NCBI RefSeq assembly: GCF_009727055.1
Contig: NC_052350.1
Coordinates: 35,437,844-35,501,843 of the forward strand
DNA: 64,000 bases
Origin: Benincasa hispida
Lineage: Eukaryota; Streptophyta; Magnoliopsida; Cucurbitales; Cucurbitaceae
Direction of reading: 5' to 3'
Positions within the stretch are counted from its first letter, which is position 1. Each line of letters opens with the position of its first letter. The notes beneath the pieces were generated by a model. The model worked only from the letters and a program-made list of their open reading frames with translations. It was not told the DNA's origin and ran no database searches. This document shows, piece after piece, positions 54,903-64,000 of this stretch. The translations under genes were made by a program, and so were the position numbers.

Positions 54903-56671
54903 TGATAACTTGTAGAAATACAAGTTATTTATACTGCTTTATTCAGATATTGTGGTCAAAAGAGAGAAATATGCGTATTGTATGAAAATTAGCCAAGAAA
55001 TACAATAATTATAAATTATTGCAAATACACCCACTAACATCATTAAGATAGTAGAAGAGGATATTTCTATTCTGTTTTGCAGGAAACCAAGTCACCGCTT
55101 GCGATCAAGGCTCAACGAGAAACTGAACAATGCATCTCTATCACATTGCGCCCGTTAATCAACAATGAAGTGAAGATTAATGCAATGACGGCGCAATGCG
55201 ACAGTAGATCCAGAGCTGAATTTCAACAACATGCGGTAATAAAAACAACACCGCATGTGGACACACGATCGAAAAATGCAAATGAGCAACGCAAAGACGA
55301 AGTATTGTGACACGCGTACAACTAACTGTTGTGCAGATTTGACGGTTTGATTGCATAACAGAAGGAATATTTATTCCTCCATCTTCTGAATTTCCATAAC
55401 AATAAGTGGGGTCCACAGCCAAGAGTCAAAGCTTTTCACCTATAAATATCCCCATAGAATTCAGAGAAGATATACTTGATACGGGGTAATTGATACGAGG
55501 CTATCAAGAGAGAGCTGATCTGAGTATTGGTCGGAGGAAATCCGGGAAGAGAAGAGACAAGACTGAGAGGTGAGTCTCAGTGCACTTCTGCCAAATCCCC
55601 ATCGAGAAGCTCTGTACCTTAAGGTTCCATCTACCCGGTTGAGCAAGCTTGAGAGGAAGCTCATCCATTCATTCACTCCATCGACACCGGCAAGATTTTT
55701 CCATTCCAGATCTGTGCCAAGACGTCGATGCATATTTGTATTTGTTTCTAACTCTATTTCATCAATTGATTTCATCTTCTTAATCTCTTCATTCACAACC
55801 ATGTATCAGACGCGACTACTATATTGAAATGTCTTGATCATTTCCATTTCCACTTCTTGTCTATTCTGTTCCACCCCTAAATCATTTTCTCCATGAATGT
55901 TTCCTTAATCCCTTGGTGATTTAAATTAGATTAACCAAAAGTAACTTAATTGTGCTAAAGAAATAAAAAAACGTTTAGCTAAAGCAAGCTAGATGACATT
56001 TCACCTGTGAGAGCAGAAGTGAAGATGCCATCTTCGATTGTCGATAGAAGGTTAGAAGAATGCATTAACTAAAGCAAGAAGTTACTTCCAGAGATGGAGG
56101 CAACCTTGCGTTCATTACGTTTGTCCCTGTTCACCATAGAGATGTTGGGAACGCAGCCGATCACCGAGAGGTGTATGTCAAGGAAATCGGGTCATATTTA
56201 TGCCTTTAACGCAATTAAGGAACTTGCAAACTAATTATCTTTCTCTTTCTGTTTCACACATAAACTTGCCACCACATAACACGATCTTTGTATAATCTTC
56301 ACAGTCAGTCTCAACCTCATATCTTGTATCATGAAACTTGTATCTTGTATTAGCATAGCTTAGGTTTATTTTATCGCACTTTCCTTTACCAGCAATTTAC
56401 TTTATTATCGCATTTTATATCGCTTACCTTTACTTTCTCGCATTTTCAATTACCTGTAACACACAACCTTGTTATAAATTGAAAAACTTCCTGGTCGCAC
56501 TGTATTACAAACATAACGCAATAACCTCAAACAGTCCCTGTGTTCGACCTTCAGGTCACACCGAGAAACTTGTGGTGGAATTATACTTGGTTCTAATGCA
56601 AGGAAACTTGTGACAACGCATAGTAATACTACTAGATTCTCATAAATAACGCATATCTAGAAGTAGTATCA
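54903..56671 (+). repeat. 3' LTR of an Athila-type element (family E)
   Basis: It runs from TGATAACTTGTAGAAATAC, directly after the polypurine tract, to TAGAAGTAGTATCA, 1,769 bp. The first 25 bases form a hairpin (TAACTTGTA/TACAAGTTA). A TATA box CCTATAAATATCCCC is at 55439-55453. The 5' partner of this LTR is not seen: upstream of the pol fragment lies an A-type LTR instead, so this is a composite of two lineages. Confidence 0.75.
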
Positions 56672-56754
56672 CATACAAACAATAAAGTCATCATTCAACC
56701 TTGCGTGCATCATTATATGACTTAAAAATTTGCGTTAAAAGTTTGGATTTGTTC

Positions 56755-56785
56755 ATTCATTCATATTCATATTCATATTCATCTT
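56755..56785 (+). repeat. TTCATA microsatellite
   Basis: TTCATTCATTCATATTCATA and further TTCATA units, about five repeats, directly left of the truncated A-type LTR. Nothing else is recognised in 56672-56789. Confidence 0.75.
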
Positions 56786-56789
56786 CGTC

Positions 56790-57849
56790 CACATGCGGAG
56801 CAAAGAAGAGTCGAGACCCATCCGGAAGATCTCAGGGCAATCGAGAGAGAACCTGGAGGCGTAGAAGCAGAGAGCGGCCGAACTCGCGAGAGCGAGATTA
56901 TCTTTTGAACACGAGTAGAGAAGATAATGTAATGCCTGGGAAGCAAGAGATTGCTACCAGGCTCTTTATTCTATTCTTGCATTGTTTTTTTGTACTTCAT
57001 CTTTATATTTATACAATGGAAGTTCTTATTATACATCTATTCACTCTATTGGCACGCATGAGTAACTAAACTAGTCGAATGGGTTGAGAAGAACTAAGCA
57101 AACATGACCTAGGATTTTCATTTCTTGTGATTGTCTTGTTTTATGCTGTGCCAAACATCCCTTTAGAACTACTCGAGAGAGAGTCTAAAGAAAGAACCTC
57201 AGACTTGAGAGAGCTAGGTTAGAATCTAGACTCGAGAGAGCAAGATTAGAACTCCATAAACAAGAGATAGGGACTTAGAGATAAGCTCTGTTTGCCAGCC
57301 TACATCGCATGCATCCTAGAGATAGGCATGATATTATGTGGTCGGCTTATTTGTGTGTGTGTCATTGTGTCATCGCATAAATAAGAATAGAGGTTTATGT
57401 GTAGGTCCTATAGACTTATCGCATATATCGCATGCGTTCTAGCATTAGAAGTTGTAGCATTCGCATCGAGAGATGGTTTACTATTGTATGTGTGTTGCAT
57501 GATCGCAAAGCATGAATGCATCCTAGGAAGTGTTAGCCGAAACCCTTCTCAACCCGTTCATCGCATACTCATCACATCTTCCGTTTGTCAACTCTTTTCA
57601 AAACTCCGCCGCATTTGTTTATTTTTATTACCGCAACAACATTCCCAACAATCATTTGATTTATTTGGTTACCGCAATATCTTCTGAAAATTACCACCGC
57701 ATATTGTTTTCCCAAGTTCCTGAGTTTGACCCTGAACTTACCAGGAAACTTAGTAGGGTTTACACTTGGATTCCACTGAGAAAACTTGAGTGCTCAACGT
57801 ATTTTCATCATCGCACATCCATAATTTCACATCATAAAATAACGCATCA
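56790..57849 (+). repeat. A-type LTR, 5'-truncated
   Basis: It starts within the LTR at CGGAGCAAAGAAGAG (full copy: 50366) and runs to the true LTR end ATAAAATAACGCATCA at 57849. It includes GCGTTCTAGCATTAGAAG, the segment lost in the copy at 49743. Integrase-linker sequence follows without any leader, gag or RT. Confidence 0.78.
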
Positions 57850-59518
57850 ACCACCAGAAGAGGAGGCTCAAGCACGAATGTAGATCATATTTCTGAGATG
57901 AGCCGAATCTATACAAAAGGGGGCAGACAAGATTCTGCGACTATGTGTGCCAAATGCTGCTCAACAATGCATATTATTGCAATGTCACGACTCACCATAT
58001 GGTGGGCACTTTAGAGGACAGCACACCGTAGCTAATGTTTTACAGAGTGGATTCTTCTGGCCAACATTGTTTAAGGATGCAGCTGACTACGTTATGAAGT
58101 GTGATCGGTGCCAACGCACAGGTAACATTTCATGGAAACATGCAATGCCGATGAACATCATCTTGGAGCTTGAGTTGTTCGACGTATGGGGTATCGACTT
58201 CATGGGACCATTCCCTCCATCGAATGGTAAACATTATATTTTATTAGCCATCGACTATGTCTCCAAGTGGGTAGAGGCAGTGGCATGCGTCGCAAGTGAT
58301 GCGGTGGTAGTCTCTCAATTCCTGAAGAAAAACATTTTCACTCGTTTTGGCACTCCACGTGCCATAATAAGTGATGAAGGGTCCCACTTTGTTAATCATA
58401 CTATCAAGGAGCTGCTACGAAAATATAACATTCTCCACAAAGTGGCCACTGCATACCATCCGCAGATGAATGGTCAGGCCAAAATGTCCAATCGAGAGAT
58501 CAAGCTGATGCTTGAGAAGGTGGTAAGGCCTTCACGAAAAGATTGGGCAACAAAGCTTGACGATGCATTGTGAGCATACCAAACTGCATTTAAAACACCC
58601 ATAGGTATGTCCCCGTATACGTTGGTATTTGGTAAGGCATGTCATTTGCCTCTGGAACTGGAATACAAGGCATTGTGGGTGGTGAAGAAACTGAATTTTG
58701 ATTTGAAGAAAGCAGGAGAAGCGAGAAAACTTCAACTGGTCGAGCTGGAGGAATGGAAGATCAACGCATATGAGAACGCAAAGATTTACAAGNNNNNNNN
58801 NNNNNNNNNNNNNNNNNNNNNNNNNNNNNNNNNNNNNNNNNNNNNNNNNNNNNNNNNNNNNNNNNNNNNNNNNNNNNNNNNNNNNNNNNNNNNNNNNNNN
58901 NNNNNNNNNNNNNNNNNNNNNNNNNNNNNNNNNNNNNNNNNNNNNNNNNNNNNNNNNNNNNNNNNNNNNNNNNNNNNNNNNNNNNNNNNNNNNNNNNNNN
59001 NNNNNNNNNNNNNNNNNNNNNNNNNNNNNNNNNNNNNNNNNNNNNNNNNNNNNNNNNNNNNNNNNNNNNNNNNNNNNNNNNNNNNNNNNNNNNNNNNNNN
59101 NNNNNNNNNNNNNNNNNNNNNNNNNNNNNNNNNNNNNNNNNNNNNNNNNNNNNNNNNNNNNNNNNNNNNNNNNNNNNNNNNNNNNNNNNNNNNNNNNNNN
59201 NNNNNNNNNNNNNNNNNNNNNNNNNNNNNNNNNNNNNNNNNNNNNNNNNNNNNNNNNNNNNNNNNNNNNNNNNNNNNNNNNNNNNNNNNNNNNNNNNNNN
59301 NNNNNNNNNNNNNNNNNNNNNNNNNNNNNNNNNNNNNNNNNNNGAGGCATAAAGCACTGGCATGAACAACATATATGCGGCAGGAACCTCCAAGTCAGGC
59401 AGAGGGTCTTACTATTCAACTCACGACTACGGCTCTTCCCTGGAAAATTAAAGTCGCGTTGGTCCGGCCATTCATAGTTAGATAGGTATTTCCGCATGGC
59501 GCGGTTGAATTATTAAAT
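57850..59518 (+). pseudogene. Athila-type integrase (A subfamily) around an assembly gap
   Basis: Begins with the RNase H-integrase linker (ACCACCAGAAGAGGAGGC, matching the reverse of about 14325 in element A). It then has [18 protein letters not shown] and [17 protein letters not shown], an intact HHCC finger. The core has [30 protein letters not shown] and [16 protein letters not shown], so the catalytic Glu is Lys. TGA at 58571 interrupts [16 protein letters not shown]. It continues to ENAKIYK at 58792, where 551 N follow. After the gap KHWHEQHICGRNLQ and FNSRLRLFPGKLKSRWSG appear, then pol ends near 59518 in a shifted frame. No RT or gag is attached. Confidence 0.88.
58793..59343. other. 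Assembly gap, 551 N
   Basis: An unsequenced stretch inside integrase. The left flank ends at IYK and the right flank resumes at the KHWH motif, which in element A is separated from IYK by only three residues (IYKECTKCWH). The homologous spacing predicts only a few missing bases, so the N count is probably a scaffold estimate. Confidence 0.95.
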
Positions 59519-60028
59519 GTGTAGAGACACCAGAAGATCTCTTAGGGCAACTCGAGAGAGAACTTGGAGTGTGAAGCAGAGAACGGGCCACTCTCGCAAG
59601 AGGCGAGATTATCTTTTTGAACACGGAGTAGAGAGTAGTGCTAAAAGCCTAGGAAGCGAAGAGATTTTGCTACCAGGCTCTTTATTCTATATTCTTGCAT
59701 TGTTTTTTTGATACTTCATCTTTATATATTATACAATGGAAGTTCTTATTATCTCTTCTTTTTTCAACTCTTTTCGAACTTCGCAACATTTGTTTATTTT
59801 CGTTACCGCAAACAACAACCCCAACAACTATTGATTTATTTGGTTACTCTAAAGTTTTCCTGAAAATTACCACTACATATTGTTTTCCCAAGCCCCTAAG
59901 TTTGACACTGGACTTACCAGGAAACTAAGTGGGGTTTACACTTGGATTTCACTGAGAAAACTTGAGTTCTCAATGCATTTTCATCATCACAATTCATCCA
60001 TAAGGACACCTCATAAAATAACGCATCA
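59519..60028 (+). repeat. A-type LTR piece
   Basis: It starts GTAGAGACACCAGAAGATC, within a few bases of where the copy at 56790 starts, and skips most of the mid-LTR to reach CTGAGAAAACTTGAGTTC and the LTR end AACGCATCA at 60028. It is only 0.5 kb against about 1.06 kb for the same span at 56790, so an internal deletion lies near 59755. Extra single bases relative to other copies suggest low base quality next to the gap. Confidence 0.7.
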
Positions 60029-61056
60029 ATAACGGGCAGAAATGCACGTTATTACAACGCAAAAATATAAAACAATGCAGAATTGCAATGGTAAAAATAT
60101 ACAATATTGCATCCAAAAGCATTAAGTTCACAACATTGTGATCGCATGCGTCCATCGCATTAAAACAACTAACTTATGTATTTTGTGCAGAAAATGCGTT
60201 GGCGCAAGGTAGAAATGCAACCCAAAGAAATTAACGTCCGAGCGCATTAAGAGATTGCGACCGCAAGGCTATGCGATCATATGCGCTCGCGAAAATCTAC
60301 TCAAGAAGGTGGTCGCATAGAGCAGACGCATCAAGGTGAAAGCTTAATAAATCGCGATTGGACAGTAAGCTGAAGATGATCGATTCTAAATTAAGTTGGC
60401 AAGCCGTTAATGACATACTGTAGCAAGTACACTCAACTTTTCGGTGACAAATATTCGGCACATCAGACAGAGAATTAATGACATTCCATCAGTGCAACCA
60501 TTTGAGAGAAAGAGTTCTTCACCTTGAAGCTCTATAAATACCAAAGGCCACCTTCATTGAAGGAGTTTGCTCAATTCGGAGAGCTCCCTATATAGAAGAT
60601 AGTAACCCTTGTTCATAATTTTCTTTTACTTAGAAGGCGGAAGCGAGTGAAGGGAGAATATGTCGAGAGATCGTTCTGGTGAACTCAGAAGAGTGCCGGG
60701 AAGCGTAGAAAACAGAGAGAGGGCCAACTCTTGTGGAAGCAAGAACATCTTTTGGGCAGAATAGAGATAACTCAATGTAAAAGCCTTGGGAAGCAAGATA
60801 TTGTTACCAGGTTCTCTACCCTTATTTTTCCATTTCCATTTCCATTTTGTATTATGAATTTATTTATAAAATGGAAATTGCATCTTTATATCTATCCACT
60901 CTCTTTACATTACGCATGAGTAGCTAAATCTGTCAAATGGGTTGTGAAGCACTTAGCTAGCATAACCTGGGATCTTCACTTTATGCGATCATCTTGTATT
61001 ATGTATGCGTCATTCATCCTTTAGAGATACTCAGAAGGGTAGTCTAAGGATAGAAT

Positions 61057-63313
61057 TGTCACACCCTGCCCCAGACTACTCTGTAAGCCTGAGGAAGGGC
61101 ATGACTGCAGCAGTTATCAACCCTTTCGTTGACACTTACTGCCTAATAACTCTTGCGAAAATAACTCTAATACCAATGTACAAATTGAACAATCAACTGA
61201 TTAAATATGCTCATTTTATTTTATAACAATGTAACGTTTATACAAATAAAAAACTTAACAACAAAGTAACAACCGTAAAACCCTCCGGAAGTGTAACTGT
61301 GACATGTGGCAGACCTTGACCTTAATAGCACCCAGGAACTCCTCACCTTTCGCTACCTGGAAAGAAAAAAAAAAAACATTTGGAAAGCATGAGCTATAAA
61401 GCCCAGTGAGTAACCAGAAAATTGATTTTTATCAAAAGAACTACCCCACACTTGGGTACTTTTGCTTAGATACCTTCTCAACTGTGTCCTTCAGTATCGA
61501 GCTACTCAGATACCTTCTTAAATGTCCTTTGGTATCGAGTTTCAAGTAAAACTAGTCATAAAATGACTTTCTTTAATAAAACTTAGAAAACATGTCTTTA
61601 TCTGAAAGATCTTTCTTTAGCCCATGGCTTCTTAAATCTTTTTAAATATTTTAGTCACTCACCTTGATCATTTAGGAACCTTTCTCTCTAGAAGTTCCTT
61701 TGTCAACTCGGGCTCCCTTTTGAACCCTAAAATCTAGATTCAAATTAAAGCTCAGATTAATCATAGTTCCAGATCTTATTTTAAGATACTTCCTTCTGCA
61801 AACATGTTTTAAAATGTCTCAGGAAGATTATTATAAAATCTTAGCTCATAACTCCTCGTGGTTTGGCCGGAATCATCAAAATTAAAACTGGCTCAGCTTA
61901 CCCGACAGCTCGACCCTTCTGTTTTTTCCTCGTTCTCCAGCTCGATTCCTTCGAGTTTTTCCTCCGGAAGCCCTACCCTGAAAACTAGACTTTCAGAGCT
62001 TTCAGGTGGCTTTGGAACACTCCAAACTCACGAGTAAATTGGGAGAACTCCTCGTCCTAATTTGATGCTGCTTTCCAGACTTTCACTGTTCAACGTGTCC
62101 TCTTTGAAATTCTATGACCAACGCATGGATTTTGGCTTCAACGCAAGGCTTGCTCAACTCTCCCACTCTTTTTACTGTATTTTTGAATTGTGATCTAAAA
62201 ATGAAGTCTCTTGGCTCTATTTATAGGCGTCCAAACACTGCCAACACATCATTTTGATCAGCACAACCTAAGTGTCTTCCTCCTGTGTAGCCAACGCATG
62301 AGCTTCCAATCTGATGCCACCACCTCAAATTCTTAAGGCTTAAGGCTTTCCTCCCAAGAAGACACATGGTTTGATGACGTTTCCCAGGTGATCTCATCCT
62401 TTGTATGCGTCCAACTCTTAGATGTTCAACGCATAGTCCATACTCAATGCCTAGCCTATCATCAACGCATAGCAAGCCAATTCACTACCATTACAATTCA
62501 ACTTAGCCATCGCAATTCAATTTAGCCATCATAAGAGCTAGCCATCACCAACGCATAGGGTGACCGCCTTTCCTCGATGCATGGCTCACTAGGTAGCATC
62601 GCACGACTTGCTTGGCATGGGCGCATGGTGTTGGCCACCGACGCATGGGCGTGCTGCATAGGCTGGCCATCGCTCGGTTGCTCGGCCGCATGGCAGGGGT
62701 GTTCGACAGGGCGCTCGCTGTATAGGCATCGACGCATGGGCATGGTTGCTCGGCAGGCTTGGCAGTGCTTGATGCATGGGCTGAGTTCATCGACGCATGC
62801 CTGGGCAGTTTGGCCGAGGTTGCTCGACGCATGGCTGGGCGTCTGGCCAAGGTTGCTCGTCGCATGGCTGGGCATTTGGCCGAGGTTGCTCGATGCATGC
62901 CACCCTCCAGCCCTTGTGCCATCCCAATGCCTCACCTCCATTTTCCTTCCTTCACCAATGCATTCAATGTATCCAACGCATCCAACGCATCCATCATCCA
63001 ATGCATCCAATGCATTCAACGCATCCATCCAGCCTAATGCGTTGGTCTAACCTCCAAGGCATGCGTCATTCCCACATCAACTTCTCCCTTGGCCCAAATA
63101 ATCTCTCCAAGGTCTTATGGCCAACACATGGTAATGCGTAGTCCAACACTTAGTCAATTTTTCATCAATTTAAGCTTAACTCAAAACTACTCAAGGAAAA
63201 TCTATTCAACACCTAGAAATTTTCCTTCACTTCAACATAGAATTTAACTTTTACTTAGTTAATTTCCTTAATCACCTATTTAAGTAAGGAATAATGGAAA
63301 TTCGGGTTTCAAA
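61057..63313 (-). repeat. Solo LTR of family B nested in A-type LTR
   Basis: It runs from TGTCACACCCTGCCCCAG to AATTCGGGTTTCAAA, 2,257 bp. AGAAT is duplicated at 61052-61056 and 63314-63318. The outer end is ...TTTCAAA in place of ...TTTCACA. It has a minus-strand TATA box (plus CTATTTATAGG at 62217-62227), three copies of the 36-bp minisatellite (62805-62905) and a short ATCCAACGC array (62967-63033). It is about 0.7-0.9 kb shorter than the copies at 9322 and 22556. Confidence 0.9.
62217..62227 (-). promoter_or_regulatory. Family-B LTR TATA box (minus copy, 61057 LTR)
   Basis: The minus strand CCTATAAATAG is followed by AGCCAAGAGACTTCA, the family-B core promoter with one inserted base relative to other copies. 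Confidence 0.55.
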
Positions 63314-64000
63314 AGAATTTAGGTTTGAAAAAGTCAGATTAGAATCTAGGCTCGGGAGAGTGAGATTAGAACCGCATAATCAAGAGATAGAAGCTTAGGA
63401 ATAAGTTTTGTTTGCTATTAACACATCACATGCACCCTTGAGATAGGATATAATTGTATGCGGTCACCTTGTACCTGTGTGCATCTTTCATCATCGCATA
63501 GGCAAGAAGTAGAGACTTAGGAATAAGTGCTATAGACATCATCGCATACATTGCATGCATCCTAAAACTAGGAGCTATCGCATTTGCATTGGAAAATGAA
63601 TTGTTGTCACATGAGTGTAGCATGATCGCATAGCTTGAACGCATTCTCAAGAAACGCTAGCTAAAGACCTTCTCAACCCGTTCCTTCGCATACTTATTGT
63701 ATCTTTCGCATAATTGACTCTTTTCTCGAATCCTCCACATATACTTTATACCTTAAACAACAAACCTACCAACATATTGATTTATTTGTTACCGCAAAGT
63801 AATCGAAATTAACCATCACATACTGTGTCCTTAGTCCCTGTGTTCGACCCTGGGCTTACCAGGAAACTCAGTAGGATTTATACTTGGATCTTGCTGAGAA
63901 AACTTGCATGCAACGCATATTTCACCATCACATTCTACACCATTATTTCATCACATTAAACACGCACAATAGTCCATTAAATCGAGTTAATTAAGAGAAA

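Larger units (their letters stand above)
60029..63966 (+). repeat. A-type LTR with nested solo LTR
   Basis: ATAACGGGCAGAAATGCACG, the LTR start without its TG, follows directly on the preceding LTR's ...GCATCA. The LTR runs to 61056, is interrupted by a family-B solo LTR, and resumes at 63319 with TTAGGTTTGAAAAAGTCAG to about 63966 (TTAAACACGCA). Removing the insertion leaves about 1.68 kb, the normal A size. No primer site follows in the last 34 bases, where nothing is recognised. Confidence 0.75.

Noticed and set aside
58532..59497. Very long open frames spanning the N stretch on both strands
   Set aside because: They are open only because N positions cannot form stops.
60021..60050. Genuine integrated 2-LTR circle
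   Set aside because: Possible, but the junction lies close to a gap and low-quality bases, lacks the terminal TG, and has no target duplication; kept only as a question in the findings.
62521..63141. Similar open frames of 92-168 codons on both strands
   Set aside because: Same minisatellites in another B LTR, not genes.
1..64000. A new defence, biosynthetic or other multi-gene system
   Set aside because: Every coding stretch I could assign is a decayed transposon gene or a captured/dead host gene; no cluster of intact unknown genes is present.

Overview
The window is nuclear DNA of a flowering plant, almost certainly a eudicot. The evidence is spliced plant gene fragments (MED16, HISN3, a 23-kDa jasmonate-induced-protein-like gene), an Au-type SINE, CACTA and Mutator-like DNA elements, and dense nested Ty3/gypsy LTR retrotransposons with tRNA-Asp or tRNA-Met primer sites. 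The repeat mix resembles cucurbit assemblies, but that is an impression and not a diagnosis. No intact cellular gene, rRNA, tRNA or CRISPR array was found. It reads as a repeat-rich, probably pericentromeric block.

Layout. 1-3619: exon-intron fragments of MED16, HISN3 and a third unassigned gene lie side by side and end at a CACTA-transposon terminus, so this is a candidate Pack-CACTA (gene-capturing) element whose other end is left of the window. 3620-6473: leader, primer site and LTR of a truncated minus-strand retroelement (family C), invaded by a broken family-B LTR. 6474-7181: rearranged family-B LTR. 7182-20172: a nearly full-length minus-strand Athila-type element (A) with both LTRs, a GTTAG/GTGAG target duplication, decayed gag-pro-pol, and a nested solo LTR of family B. 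20173-26591: the rest of the invaded family-B LTR, itself carrying another solo LTR. 26592-34032: a plus-strand Tekay/Del-type chromovirus (the coding member of family B) that lacks integrase. 34033-35197: CACTA transposase remnant and a short Copia LTR with its primer site. 36370-38275: a two-exon JIP23-like pseudogene with a fold-back element in its intron. 38317-49041: a second minus-strand Athila-like element (D) split by another LTR and with a 5' LTR enlarged by two insertions. 49743-64000: plus-strand Athila fragments (A-type LTR pieces, two pol remnants, an E-type LTR) and one more family-B solo LTR.

The nesting gives a relative order. Family-B LTRs sit inside A, C and other B copies, and A sits inside B, so both families were active over overlapping periods. 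Every coding region seen is broken by stops, frameshifts or deletions.

Assembly quality matters here. Tn5 (Nextera) mosaic-end sequence is embedded at 5957-5981 and 10725-10762, the second between two copies of the same 107-bp stretch. A 551-N gap at 58793-59343 interrupts an integrase whose two flanks appear almost contiguous by homology. Several LTR/pol junctions near the gap may be misjoins. I found no convincing new biological system; the captured-gene CACTA end is the most interesting biology.
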